Assembly: GCF_001422045.1 (NCBI RefSeq)
Contig: NZ_LMLW01000009.1
Span: 372,001-436,000, forward strand
From: Sphingomonas sp. Leaf242
GTDB taxonomy: Bacteria > Pseudomonadota > Alphaproteobacteria > Sphingomonadales > Sphingomonadaceae
Direction: 5' to 3'
DNA length: 64,000 nt
Each line of letters begins with the position of its first letter. Position 1 is the stretch's first letter. A model generated the notes under the pieces. That model was not told the DNA's origin. It saw only the letters and a program-made list of their open reading frames with translations, and ran no database searches. Position numbers and translations under genes: made by a program. Positions 46,660-55,286 of this stretch are shown here, in pieces.

Positions 46660-47937
46660 TTACTTGGCGAGTGTAGCCTCGCCCGAGATGGGCTGGACCG
46701 ATGCCGGCGCACTCGCACCCGAGGCGACCACGATCCGGCCGACCTTCGGCGCGACGGTCGAGCCGGGCATCGCCATCTGCGTACCCTGGATGATAATCCG
46801 GTCGTTCGGCCCGATCCCCGAGCGCACGATGCGCAGCCCATCGACCACCGGTCCTAGTTCGACCGGCTTCTGGCTCACGACGTTCTTCGCATCGATCGTC
46901 AGCAACACCTTGCGCGCCTGATCGGTCTGCACCGCATCGTCGGGCACCAGCAGCGCCTGCCGTGTTCCCGCACTCGCTAAGCGCATGTTGCCGAACATCC
47001 CCGGCGTCAGGAAATACCCCGGATTGGCGAGCACCGCCCGGCCACGGATCGTGCCCGAACGCTGGTCGAGCCCGTTGTCGGTGAAGTCGAGCTTGCCCTT
47101 CCAGCGATGCTCGGTCTCGTCCTGCAACTGGATCTCGACCGCCGCTGGCGTCGCGCCGGGCTGCCGTGCGCGCTGCGTCTTGAGGTACAGCGCCTCGGAG
47201 CCGTCGAACGTGAAGTAGATCGGGTCGAGTGCGTTGATCGTGGTCAGCACCGTGCCGCCGGTGCCTTCGCCGCCCGCGACCTGGTTGCCCGCATCGACGC
47301 GGCGGTCGGAGATACGACCGCCGATTGGCGCGCGAACCTGCGTGAAGCCTACGTCCAAAGCGCGGGCGCGCTCGCGGGCTTGGGCTGCGGCGAGCGCGGC
47401 CTGAGCTGCTTCCAGCTTGCCACGCAACGCGTCAACTTCGCCTGCCGAAACCGCTTCATCGGCGACCAATCGTTGGGCGCGGCCAAGGTCGGTGCGAGCC
47501 AGCGACAAGGCGCTCTTTGCGCTGGCGACATTGGCATGCGCCTCAGCCAGAGCCGCAGCAAACGGGCGGGAATCGATCGTGAAGAGCAATTGTCCCTTGC
47601 TGACGATTTCGCCGTCGCGGAAATGGATCCCGGTGACTTCGCCTGCCACGCGCGGACGGATCTCGACCGTACGGCTCGGTGCGAACCGGCCGACATAATC
47701 GTCCCACTCGCTGACCTGCCGCACCAGCGGCGACGCGACCGTGACGGAGGCGGGCGGGGGTGCCGCCATCGCCGCGTCGGGATGGTCGAACAGCTTCACG
47801 CCGACCGCACCGAGCAGCGCGATCGGCACGAGCACCATCGCGCCGCGCTGCCATGCGGGTCGTCGGTGACGGTCCGCGGGCGGCGACGCGACGACGTCGG
47901 CGTCGTTCGCGGCCGTGATCGTGGTAAGTTGGTTCAC
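46660..47937 (-). CDS. RND efflux periplasmic adaptor (AcrA/MexE-like)
   Basis: 425 residues. An N-terminal anchor helix lies near residues 33-50 (AMVLVPIALLGAVGVKLF). The barrel-sandwich part has VEIRPRVAGEVTGIHFRDGEIV, the hairpin has LAEAHANVASAKSALSLART, and the beta-barrel follows VRAPIGGRISDRRVDAGNQV (landmarks only). LLVPDDAVQTDQ near residue 335 is typical. It bridges the RND permease and outer-membrane channel. Its start overlaps the stop of the 132-residue gene upstream (ATGA), and the palindromic repeat follows its stop. Confidence 0.95.
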   Translation of the reverse strand: MNQLTTITAANDADVVASPPADRHRRPAWQRGAMVLVPIALLGAVGVKLFDHPDAAMAAPPPASVTVASPLVRQVSEWDDYVGRFAPSRTVEIRPRVAGEVTGIHFRDGEIVSKGQLLFTIDSRPFAAALAEAHANVASAKSALSLARTDLGRAQRLVADEAVSAGEVDALRGKLEAAQAALAAAQARERARALDVGFTQVRAPIGGRISDRRVDAGNQVAGGEGTGGTVLTTINALDPIYFTFDGSEALYLKTQRARQPGATPAAVEIQLQDETEHRWKGKLDFTDNGLDQRSGTIRGRAVLANPGYFLTPGMFGNMRLASAGTRQALLVPDDAVQTDQARKVLLTIDAKNVVSQKPVELGPVVDGLRIVRSGIGPNDRIIIQGTQMAMPGSTVAPKVGRIVVASGASAPASVQPISGEATLAK

Positions 47938-48332
47938 GCTGCGATGCTCCGCTTCTGCTGGATGCCGACGCGCATGCCGGTCACGCTCTCGACGAGCGTT
48001 TCGATCTGTGACTCGGCAAAGCCGGCGGCGAGGAAGCCCTGGATCTCGGCCATCGGCAGCGCGAAGCCGCGGCGCCAGGCGTACACCGCCATCCGCCGCA
48101 GCGCCTCGAGCCGGGGATCGGCGAGCCGCGACGCGGTGCTCAGGCCGAACAGGCTGCCCATTGCGCGCGACATGCGGCTAGGGCCCGACAGGCTGCGCAA
48201 CGTGTCGCGCTTGGCGAGCGCGATGACGCTCCATTCCAGCGCGGAAAAGCCGGTCGGGGCAGGAGCCGTCACGGCCTGGGCGCGGCTGGTGACGGGCGAA
48301 GCGAACATGTTGTCGAGGTCGAGATAAGCCAT
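47934..48332 (-). CDS. Hypothetical protein leading the RND operon
   Basis: 132 residues with GGGGGA before ATG 48332. No signal peptide or membrane helix is seen. The middle part (SALEWSVIALAKRDTLRSLS) and the C-terminal part (RRMAVYAWRRGFALPMAEIQ, then GFLAAGFAESQIETLVESV) look like two small helical bundles. The stop overlaps the adaptor start as ATGA. Its position as first gene of a TetR-controlled efflux operon suggests a regulatory or accessory role, but no family was recognised. Confidence 0.8.
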   Translation of the reverse strand: MAYLDLDNMFASPVTSRAQAVTAPAPTGFSALEWSVIALAKRDTLRSLSGPSRMSRAMGSLFGLSTASRLADPRLEALRRMAVYAWRRGFALPMAEIQGFLAAGFAESQIETLVESVTGMRVGIQQKRSIAA

Positions 48333-48551
48333 GGGATTGTCCCCCTTTTGATCTTGGGCAAGCGCTGGCCTTCGTCGGTGGACGGTCCACCGACGTCAGC
48401 TGGTCGCGAGGCGTGCGCGGTCGTTGCCGGCACATCACCGTGCCGCGCTTGCCCGCTTGGAATTTTCGAAAGTTCGGCTGAAGCCTAGGTTTTAACCGTG
48501 GTCATGGGTTGGTGTCCCCGGCTGCCCCATCCGAAGTAGGAGAGAGCTTCG

Positions 48552-48613
48552 ATACCAGTCGGTATATAAACCTGGCGTTCATCTAGTCAACAAGACTTTT
48601 GTACCGGCCGGTA
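48552..48613 (-). promoter_or_regulatory. RND operon promoter with two TetR operators
   Basis: On the minus strand a -35 TTGACT (48590-48585) and -10 TATATA (48568-48563) are separated by 16 bases. Operator 1, ATACCAGTCGGTAT (48552-48565), overlaps the -10 and start point. Operator 2, TACCGGCCGGTA (48602-48613), is a perfect palindrome just upstream of the -35. The same site occurs at the start of the TetR gene. Repressor bound at both sites would bracket the promoter. The rest of the 310-base gap is an untranslated leader of about 220 bases with no visible gene. Confidence 0.8.
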
Positions 48614-48642
48614 TTTTTTCCGCAGCGCGGTAGAAACCGTGT

Positions 48643-49257
48643 CTATTTGGTTGGCCACATGAGCATGCTGGTCTCGACGAGTTGCTGGAGCTCGGTGCAG
48701 CTAGCGCCTGAGCCGGCCTGAATCGACAGGCCCTGCATGATTGCAAAGAGGTAGCGCATCAGCGCGTGCGACTCGAGGCCTTCGGGGAACTCGCCCGCCG
48801 CCTTGGCTTCGTCGAACCGCTTCATCAGCGCGGCTTCAGACGACGCGCGACGCTTGGCGACCTCGGCCTTGATCGGCTCGGCTTCCGCGCTGCACGCGAC
48901 GCTGCTGATGACGCTCAGGCAGCCTTTCGGGTCGCACGTGCTCATCTGCATCTGCAACGCACCGCGTAGCAGGTTTTCCGCTACGGCACGTGCAGTCGGC
49001 GCGTCGAGCGCTGACGTCATGTAGGCGAGCTTCTCGCGCTCGTAGAGGTCGAGCGCCTTGTGGAACAGCGCCTCCTTGTTGCCGAACGCGGCATAGAGGC
49101 TGGGCTTGGTGATCCCCATCTCGGCGGTCAGTTCCGCCATCGACGCGCCCTCATAGCCGTTGCGCCAGAATACGCGCAGCGCACCCGCCAACGCCTGGTC
49201 GAGATCGAACTCGCGGGGGCGGCCCTTGGGGGCGGTGAGCGTGCAAAGCCTATTCAT
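48643..49257 (-). CDS. TetR family transcriptional repressor
   Basis: 204 residues from ATG 49257. The N-terminal helix-turn-helix is at about 15-60, with GRPREFDLDQALAGALRVFW and ELTAEMGITKPSLYAAFGNKEALF (landmark residues MGITKPSLYAAFGNK). The C-terminal domain carries CDPKGCL, a ligand-pocket signature of TetR_C subfamilies linked to RND pumps. The gene lies directly upstream of the RND operon on the same strand. Matching palindromes at its own start and in the operon promoter indicate that it represses both. Confidence 0.93.
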   Translation of the reverse strand: MNRLCTLTAPKGRPREFDLDQALAGALRVFWRNGYEGASMAELTAEMGITKPSLYAAFGNKEALFHKALDLYEREKLAYMTSALDAPTARAVAENLLRGALQMQMSTCDPKGCLSVISSVACSAEAEPIKAEVAKRRASSEAALMKRFDEAKAAGEFPEGLESHALMRYLFAIMQGLSIQAGSGASCTELQQLVETSMLMWPTK

Positions 49258-49269
49258 ACCGGTCGGTAT
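49256..49269 (-). promoter_or_regulatory. TetR operator overlapping tetR start codon
   Basis: ATACCGGTCGGTAT is a 14-base near-palindrome overlapping the first two bases of the ATG at 49257. On the minus strand TATATA (about 49273-49268) could be the -10, with TGGACC 17 bases further up as a weak -35. No Shine-Dalgarno site fits, so the message may be leaderless and directly blocked by the repressor. Confidence 0.7.
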
Positions 49270-49399
49270 ATAGGGCCGACACGTCAAAAGGTCCAGTTAC
49301 CGCAAGATCATACTGGCGATCGGTGTTTCCTTTGTGCAACCATTGCGGCACGTGCCGGTTGAAAGAGCCGTGACCGGTGGAATCGAAAGGAACGAGATC

Positions 49400-49810
49400 A
49401 TGGCCGACGAAGTCAAAAGCGCGATCGATCAGGGTGCGGACTATGCCAAAGCGACCGCCGACCGGATTCGCGAAGGCGCCGACACCGCGCGGGCCAGCTT
49501 TTCCGAGAAGGTCGCCGAGCCCGCCAAGCGTGCCGGCGAGGCGATGAAGCAATCGGGCGAGAAGATCGCCGAGGGCGGCGCGACGATCGGCAAGACGATG
49601 ATCGACCAGGCCGAGCAGAACGCGCGCGAAGCATTTACCGCGATGCGCGAGGCGGCGAGTGCCAAGGACCTTCAGCAGGTCATGAAGATCCAGGGGGACT
49701 ATCTGCGCGAGCAAAGCCAGCGCAGCATGAGCCAGGCGCGCGAGATCGGCGAACTGATCATGCGCTTCGGCAAGGATGCGGTCGCGCCGCTGCGGAACGG
49801 CGACACGTAA
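49400..49810 (+). CDS. Phasin family protein
   Basis: 136 residues from ATG 49400 with AAAGGAAC upstream. It is entirely helical and alanine-rich, with AKATADRIREGADTARASFSEK and AEQNAREAFTAMREAASAKD (landmarks), then the conserved phasin core DLQQVMKIQGDYLREQSQR. Phasins coat polyhydroxyalkanoate granules; some related proteins have other roles. No pha synthesis genes are in the window. Confidence 0.9.
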   Translation: MADEVKSAIDQGADYAKATADRIREGADTARASFSEKVAEPAKRAGEAMKQSGEKIAEGGATIGKTMIDQAEQNAREAFTAMREAASAKDLQQVMKIQGDYLREQSQRSMSQAREIGELIMRFGKDAVAPLRNGDT

Positions 49811-49916
49811 CGGTCGTCGTATGTCGGTCCGGGACGTCTTGTTGGGCAGGGTGTCCTGGTTCGGTCTTGAGCTGAATGGCTTCGGATCATCTCCCGCACT
49901 CCTGCAGACGTGAGCG

Positions 49917-50273
49917 ATGCAACCTTCGACATTCCTTGGACGGGCGACGCGGACCAGCGTCATGTTGAGTGCGGATGTTTTTCAGGTCGGCCGAGCGGGC
50001 AGTACCGCTCACCGGGTGACCAACATCTCCGAGATGGGGATGTGCATCGTGCAACCCGTCAAAATGGCCGTGGGCGACGTCGTCGTGCTGGTGATCGGCA
50101 GGGTCGAGCATATGGTCGCCGATGTGATGTGGGTGAGGGCGGGCCTTGCCGGATTGCGGTTCCACGAGCCAATCGATCTCGCACTTGCCAGGGCGCGACG
50201 GGTGGCAGGGCACGTCGTTGCCCCACCCTCCGCCGGCTGGCTGGCGGCGTTGAACGACCCTTACGCCAAATGA
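49917..50273 (+). CDS. PilZ domain protein
   Basis: 118 residues. One PilZ domain is visible: the R-rich lead (GRATRTSVML, 8-17), NISEMGM at 36-42 (matching the D/NxSxxG motif) and AGLRFHEP near residue 80. PilZ domains bind cyclic di-GMP; here the RxxxR lead is only approximate, so binding is uncertain. The ribosome-binding site is weak. It is likely a stand-alone effector without other domains. Confidence 0.82.
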   Translation: MQPSTFLGRATRTSVMLSADVFQVGRAGSTAHRVTNISEMGMCIVQPVKMAVGDVVVLVIGRVEHMVADVMWVRAGLAGLRFHEPIDLALARARRVAGHVVAPPSAGWLAALNDPYAK

Positions 50274-50348
50274 CTCGAGGGGAATAAGGCCTCTCCCCGC
50301 ACATGCCGTATTGTCCGCGGCCGACGGCGATGCACGGGTGCGGGGATT

Positions 50349-51248
50349 CTAACGCCCCTGTAGTTTGGCCAGGATGCTCATCGACTGTTCCGACCCCGAC
50401 TGGGGAACGATTTCCCCGGCACGGTCGATGATCGCGTCCCAATGCGCGGCGACCCCTTCGACCGACAGATCGTCGCCGGTCAGCAGTTTGCCTTGCGTCA
50501 GCGTAACATACGCCGCCTGGAACACCCCGGCGCCGGCGCCGACGATCATGTTGGTGGGTGCGTCCTCCGACACGAGGAACACCGCGGCGGGCGCGACCTT
50601 GTCGGGAGAGAAGGCCTTGAACGCTTCCTCGGGGAAAATGTCCTGCGTCATCCGCGTGCCCGCGGTCGGCGCGATCGTGTTGACCTTGATGTTGTTCTTC
50701 GCGCCTTCGATCGCGAGTGTCTTGGTCAGGCCAGCGAGGCCGAGCTTGGCGGCACCGTAGTTCGCCTGGCCGAAATTGCCGAAGAGACCGGTCGACGACG
50801 CGGTCATCAGGATGCGGCCGTAGTTCTGGCTGCGCATCGTGTCCCACACCGCCTTGGTGGCGTTGGCCGAGCCGTTCAGGTGGACGTCGACGACGAACTT
50901 GAAATCGGCCGGCTCCATCTTGGCGAAGCTCTTGTCGCGCAGCACGCCGGCGTTGTTGATGAGGATGTGGACGCCGCCCCATTTCTCGGAGGCGCGCGCG
51001 ACCATCTCGACCATCTGATCGTAGTCGGTGACGCTGCCGCCGTTCGACATCGCCTCGCCGCCCGCGGCTTTGATCTCCTCGACGACTTGGAGCGCGGCGT
51101 CGGAATGGCCGGTCCCGTCGCGCGAGGCGCCGAGATCGTTTACGACGACCTTCGCACCACGACGGGCGAGTTCGAGCGCGTATTCGCGACCGAGACCGCC
51201 GCCTGCGCCGGTGACGATCGCGACCTGATTTTCGAAACTGATAGACAT
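50349..51248 (-). CDS. SDR oxidoreductase, multifunctional-enzyme (HSD17B4) type
   Basis: 299 residues. The Rossmann motif TGAGGGLGREYALELARRG at about 14-32 and VVVNDLGASRDG correspond to the (3R)-hydroxyacyl-CoA dehydrogenase part of peroxisomal multifunctional enzyme 2 and bacterial relatives. NNAGVLRD, the catalytic Ser in TASSTGLFGNFGQ and YGAAK complete the SDR set. It probably oxidises a hydroxyacyl-CoA with NAD. The 5' leader contains a stable hairpin that may be the terminator of the gene upstream. Confidence 0.92.
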   Translation of the reverse strand: MSISFENQVAIVTGAGGGLGREYALELARRGAKVVVNDLGASRDGTGHSDAALQVVEEIKAAGGEAMSNGGSVTDYDQMVEMVARASEKWGGVHILINNAGVLRDKSFAKMEPADFKFVVDVHLNGSANATKAVWDTMRSQNYGRILMTASSTGLFGNFGQANYGAAKLGLAGLTKTLAIEGAKNNIKVNTIAPTAGTRMTQDIFPEEAFKAFSPDKVAPAAVFLVSEDAPTNMIVGAGAGVFQAAYVTLTQGKLLTGDDLSVEGVAAHWDAIIDRAGEIVPQSGSEQSMSILAKLQGR

Positions 51249-51251
51249 GGA

Positions 51252-51285
51252 AAAGGCGCCCCTCTCTTATAGTTGGAGCGCCTTT
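51252..51285 (-). terminator. Hairpin just upstream of SDR start
   Basis: AAAGGCGC and GCGCCTTT form a perfect eight-base stem around an 18-base loop, followed on the minus strand by TTTTCC and, at once, the SDR start codon. The likely SDR ribosome-binding site (GAGAGGGG) lies in the loop and right stem. It may terminate the upstream Pro/Ala-rich gene or limit translation of the SDR gene. Confidence 0.4.
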
Positions 51286-51343
51286 CCTAGAACGTAAAGC
51301 CAGCTAGGCAAGCGGCAGGATCATGCGCCGCTTGCCGCCGGAC

Positions 51344-51685
51344 TTACTTGCCGCCGCGGTTGCGGCAGCCGTCCTTGACCGTCTTCGAGCAGACCGGATA
51401 GTCGGCCGGTGCGGGCGTCGGCGGCGTCACGGTCGGCTGACCGAAGACGATTTTGCCTGCACCTGCTGGCGGTGCGGGGGGCGCCATCGGTGCGGCCGGC
51501 GGTGCGGCGGCATCGGCGGGTGCTGCCGCTGCCGGATCGGCAGGTGCCGGCGCCGCCTGGTCGGCGGGTGCGGCCTGCGCGGCGGGATCGGCGGGTGCCG
51601 TCTGCGCTGCGGGATCGGCCGGAGCCGTCTGGGCGATCACGGGCGTCGCGAGAAGAGCGGCGGCGGCGAGAAGAATGGACTTCAT
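51344..51685 (-). CDS. Pro/Ala-rich secreted protein
   Basis: 113 residues. The signal peptide ends at VIAQ (residue 19). The mature part begins with tandem repeats TAPADPAAQ and variants (APADQAAPAPADPAA) up to about residue 70, then a short C-terminal part with two cysteines (YPVCSKTVKDGCRNRGGK). The low-complexity region is probably extended; a cell-envelope or linker role is possible. No family was recognised. Confidence 0.75.
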   Translation of the reverse strand: MKSILLAAAALLATPVIAQTAPADPAAQTAPADPAAQAAPADQAAPAPADPAAAAPADAAAPPAAPMAPPAPPAGAGKIVFGQPTVTPPTPAPADYPVCSKTVKDGCRNRGGK

Positions 51686-51812
51686 ACGAATCTCCTAAAT
51701 GGGTGCACCATTTTGGTAGCGCGACGGTTGAACGCACTAAGTCGAGCTTGGGTCCTTCGTTTCGCAACCGATTCCATTCGGGTCGCCGCTAGACCCAGAT
51801 CGGGACAGGGTT

Positions 51813-52505
51813 TCAGCCCCCCGTATCGAGCGAATATCCCGCCGAACGGACCGTACGGATGATATCCGGACGCTCGCCGACGTTGATGGCTTTGCGCAAC
51901 CGCCGGATGTGCACGTCGACCGTGCGGCTCTCGATATCCGAGTCATGTCCCCACACCGCATCGAGCAGCCGTTCGCGCGAGAACACCCAGCCCGGATGCT
52001 CGAGGAAATGCTTTAGCAGCCGGAACTCGGTCGGTCCGAGCGACACGACTTCGCCCGAACGACGGACCTTGTGGCCGACCGTGTCCATCTCGATGTCGGC
52101 ATAGCTAAGCGCTTCACCGGCGAGGGCAGGGCGGACGCGGCGCAACACCGCGCCGACGCGCGCGACGAGTTCGCGCGGCGAAAATGGCTTCGTCACGTAA
52201 TCGTCGGCGCCGGTTTCGAGACCCCGCACGCGATCCTCTTCCTCACCACGCGCGGTGAGCATGATGATCGGCACGTTCTGCGTCTCGGGTGCGCGGCGCA
52301 GGCGACGGCACACCTCGATCCCCGACAACCCCTCGACCATCCAGTCGAGCAGGACGATGTCGGGCACTTTCTCCTTGGCGAGCAGCAACGCTTCCTCGCC
52401 GTCGGGGGTATGCGCGATCTCGAAATCCTCGCGCTTGAAATGCCAGACCAGCAATTCGGCGAGGGCGGCATCGTCCTCGACCAGCAGCATCTTTGCGCGT
52501 GCCAT
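51813..52505 (-). CDS. phoB: Phosphate regulon response regulator PhoB
   Basis: 230 residues from ATG 52505, which shares a base with the phoU stop (TAATG). The receiver domain has the acidic pair ED-D at 10-12, phosphoacceptor Asp54 (VLLD) and TKPFSPREL near 105. The winged-helix DNA-binding domain has LGPTEFRLLKHFLEHPG and the C-terminal RTVDVHIRRLRKAI, typical of PhoB. When phosphorylated by PhoR it binds Pho boxes such as the one at 58058-58090. It is the last gene of the pst-phoU-phoB run. Confidence 0.96.
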   Translation of the reverse strand: MARAKMLLVEDDAALAELLVWHFKREDFEIAHTPDGEEALLLAKEKVPDIVLLDWMVEGLSGIEVCRRLRRAPETQNVPIIMLTARGEEEDRVRGLETGADDYVTKPFSPRELVARVGAVLRRVRPALAGEALSYADIEMDTVGHKVRRSGEVVSLGPTEFRLLKHFLEHPGWVFSRERLLDAVWGHDSDIESRTVDVHIRRLRKAINVGERPDIIRTVRSAGYSLDTGG

Positions 52506-53194
52506 TATGCCTGCTCCTTCTTCATGCCGCGTTCGCGATCGACCATCTGCGTGCCGGTCGCGGCGAAATAGACCATCTCGGCGACGTTGGTGGCGTGGTC
52601 GCCGATCCGCTCGAGGTTCTTGGCGACGAACAGCAGATGCGCGACTTGGCCGATCGTCCTGGGGTTCTCGACCATGTAGGTCACGAGTGTGCGAAAAATG
52701 CTGTCGTAGAAATCGTCGAGCGCGTTGTCGCATTCGACGACGCGGACGGCTTCCTCGGGGTCGCGCGCGGCAAACGCGTCAAGCACGTCGTGGACCATCT
52801 CGCTCGCCATCCGGCCCATCGCGGGCAGGATCGAGATCGGCTCGATCCGGTGCTCGCTCTCGATCATCGGCACGCGCTTGGCGATGTTCTTGGCGTAATC
52901 GCCGATCCGCTCGACGACGCCCGCGATCTTCAGCGCGGCGACCACCTCGCGCAGGTCGACCGCCATCGGCGCGCGCAGGGCGATGATCCGCACCGCGAGC
53001 CGCTCGACCTCCGCCTCGATGACGTCGATCTGCTTGTCGGCGACGCGCACCTGCTCCGCGAGCGCGAGGTCGTTGCGTTGCAGCGCCTGCATCGCCTTGT
53101 CGATCGCGTCCTCGGCGAGCCCGCCCATCTGCGAGATCAACCCGCGGAGCTCGCCGATGTCGTTGTCGAAGGCCTTGACCGTATGCGTGTTCAT
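52505..53194 (-). CDS. phoU: Phosphate signalling protein PhoU
   Basis: 229 residues from ATG 53194 after the pstB stop region; a long open extension upstream lies within pstB and was not used. Two PhoU helical repeats are visible: FDNDIGELRGLISQMGGLAE (start), ALRAPMAVDLREVVAALKIA and VERIGDYAKNIAKR, then LLFVAKNLERIGDHATNVAE in the second copy. It links the PstSCAB transporter with PhoR and keeps the regulon off when phosphate is plentiful. Confidence 0.97.
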   Translation of the reverse strand: MNTHTVKAFDNDIGELRGLISQMGGLAEDAIDKAMQALQRNDLALAEQVRVADKQIDVIEAEVERLAVRIIALRAPMAVDLREVVAALKIAGVVERIGDYAKNIAKRVPMIESEHRIEPISILPAMGRMASEMVHDVLDAFAARDPEEAVRVVECDNALDDFYDSIFRTLVTYMVENPRTIGQVAHLLFVAKNLERIGDHATNVAEMVYFAATGTQMVDRERGMKKEQA

Positions 53195-53208
53195 GGTCGT
53201 TTCCCGAC

Positions 53209-53988
53209 TCAGCCGTAACGGCCAGTGATGTAATCCTTGGTCCGCTCTTCGCGGGGATTGGTGAAGATGTCCGAGGTGTTGCCGTATTCGACCAGCGTGC
53301 CGAGGTGGAAGAACGCGGTCTTCTGGCTGACGCGAGCGGCCTGCTGCATGTTGTGCGTGACGATCACCATGGCGTAGCGGCCGCGCAGTTCGTGGATCAG
53401 TTCCTCGATCTTGGCGGTGGCGATAGGATCGAGCGCCGAACACGGCTCGTCCATCAGGATGACCTCGGGATCGACCGCGATCGCGCGCGCGATGCACAGG
53501 CGCTGCTGCTGGCCGCCCGACAAGGCGGTGCCGCTGTCGCTCAGCCGATCCTTGACCTCGTCCCACAGGCCCGCACGCCGCAGCGACTTCTCGACGATCC
53601 GGTCGAGATCCGCCTTTGCGCCGGCGAGGCCGTGGATGCGCGGGCCGTAGGCGACGTTCTCGTAGATCGATTTGGGGAACGGGTTGGGCTTCTGGAACAC
53701 CATGCCGACGCGGGCACGCAGCTGCACCACGTCCATGTCGGGCGAATAGATGTCCTGGCCGTCGAGCTTGATCTCCCCGGTCACGCGCGCACTCGCGACG
53801 GTGTCGTTCATGCGGTTCAGCGTGCGCAGGAAGGTCGACTTGCCGCAGCCCGACGGGCCGATGAACGCAACGACTTCGTCTTGGTCGACGTCGATCGAGA
53901 CATCGTTGATCGCGATCTTGCTGCCATAGGCGACAGACACGTTGCGCGCCGTCATCTTGAGGACGGGAGGCTTGAAAGGTTTTGGCAT
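53209..53988 (-). CDS. pstB: Phosphate ABC transporter ATP-binding protein PstB
   Basis: 259 residues from ATG 53988, which overlaps the pstA stop (TGATG). Walker A is GPSGCGKST near 42-50, the Q-loop is VFQKPNPFP, the signature is [16 protein letters not shown], Walker B is [13 protein letters not shown], and the switch His is in VTHNMQQA. It powers phosphate uptake through PstC/PstA. The C-terminal [10 protein letters not shown] is typical of PstB. Confidence 0.98.
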   Translation of the reverse strand: MPKPFKPPVLKMTARNVSVAYGSKIAINDVSIDVDQDEVVAFIGPSGCGKSTFLRTLNRMNDTVASARVTGEIKLDGQDIYSPDMDVVQLRARVGMVFQKPNPFPKSIYENVAYGPRIHGLAGAKADLDRIVEKSLRRAGLWDEVKDRLSDSGTALSGGQQQRLCIARAIAVDPEVILMDEPCSALDPIATAKIEELIHELRGRYAMVIVTHNMQQAARVSQKTAFFHLGTLVEYGNTSDIFTNPREERTKDYITGRYG

Positions 53989-55286
53989 CACCAGCGGGTC
54001 TCGAATCGGTTGCGGAGGTAGATCGCGACGCCGTTCATCGCGAGCAGGAACACGAGCAGGACGATGATCGCGGCGGAGGTCTTCTCGACGAAGCCGCGGC
54101 TGACCTGATCGGACCAGAGGAAGATCTGGACGGGCAGCACGGTCGCGGGATCGCTCAGCCCGGACGGCGGGGCGGCGATGAAGGCGCGCATGCCGATCAT
54201 CAGCAGCGGCGCCGTCTCGCCCAGCGCACGCGCCATGCCGATGATCGTGCCGGTGAGGATGCCGGGCAACGCGAGCGGCAGGACGTGGTGGAAGACGACC
54301 TGCACCGGCGACGCGCCGATACCGAGCGCGGCGTCGCGGATCGACGGCGGCACCGCCTTGATCGCGTTGCGCCCGGCGATCACGATCACGGGCATCGTCA
54401 TCAGTGCGAGCGTGAGGCCGCCGACGATCGGCGCCGAACGCGGCATGCCGAACGTCCCGAGGAAAACGGCCAAGCCGAGCAAACCGAAGATGATTGAGGG
54501 CACTGCCGCGAGGTTGTTGATCGAGACCTCGATCAGGTCGGTCCAGCGGTTCTTCGGCGCATATTCCTCGAGGTACAGCGCGGACAGCACGCCGATCGGG
54601 AACGCCAGCAGCAACGTGACGATCATCGTCAACAACGACCCCTTGAACGCCCCCCAGATCCCGACGCGCGTGGCATCGGTCGAGTCCGCCGAGGTGAGGA
54701 ACCCGGCGTTGAACCCACGGGTCAGCGCGCCGCTCGCCTTCAGCCGCGCGACGATCGCTTCGGCGTCGCGCGTGCCGTTGCCCTTGGCGGCGACGTCGAT
54801 CGGGCTGGAAACGGGGACTTCCAACACGGTCCTGCGCTGGAGCAGCGACGGGTCGGCCTTGATCGCATCGCGCACCACCGCCCAGGCGCCGTCGGAAAGC
54901 AGGTCGGTGCCGTCCTTGCCGAACGCCTTGGTCGCGGCGAGGTCGACGGTGCCTTCGAGCCCTGCGCCGGCAAGCGCGAGATCGGCGCCGCGACCGACCA
55001 AGCGCGCGGGCTCGATCGGCAGCTTGGCGGCCGCGAGATCGACCGGCAGCGATACGCGCGTCTCGACGAAGCCGCTGGCGCCCTGCATTACCATCGTGAT
55101 GAGCAAATAGGCGAGGAATGCGGCCGACAGCCACACCGCGGCGAGCCCGGCGAAGCGGAAGCGGCGTTCGGATGCGTAACGACGCTTGATCCGCGATTGC
55201 ATCGCCTGCGTCGTCCAGTCGGTCGGCACGCGGCGCACCGGTTCCGCAGCACTCACGGGCAGTTGGGGCACGAGCGTGTCACTCAT
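53988..55286 (-). CDS. pstA: Phosphate ABC transporter permease PstA (long form)
   Basis: 432 residues, longer than E. coli PstA (about 296). The extra part is an N-terminal DUF3333 region: one membrane helix ([20 protein letters not shown]) and a periplasmic domain of about 150 residues. The permease core follows, with [20 protein letters not shown] and the EAA-loop [24 protein letters not shown]3333 forms are common in Alphaproteobacteria. The start overlaps the pstC end by eight bases. Confidence 0.96.
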   Translation of the reverse strand: MSDTLVPQLPVSAAEPVRRVPTDWTTQAMQSRIKRRYASERRFRFAGLAAVWLSAAFLAYLLITMVMQGASGFVETRVSLPVDLAAAKLPIEPARLVGRGADLALAGAGLEGTVDLAATKAFGKDGTDLLSDGAWAVVRDAIKADPSLLQRRTVLEVPVSSPIDVAAKGNGTRDAEAIVARLKASGALTRGFNAGFLTSADSTDATRVGIWGAFKGSLLTMIVTLLLAFPIGVLSALYLEEYAPKNRWTDLIEVSINNLAAVPSIIFGLLGLAVFLGTFGMPRSAPIVGGLTLALMTMPVIVIAGRNAIKAVPPSIRDAALGIGASPVQVVFHHVLPLALPGILTGTIIGMARALGETAPLLMIGMRAFIAAPPSGLSDPATVLPVQIFLWSDQVSRGFVEKTSAAIIVLLVFLLAMNGVAIYLRNRFETRW

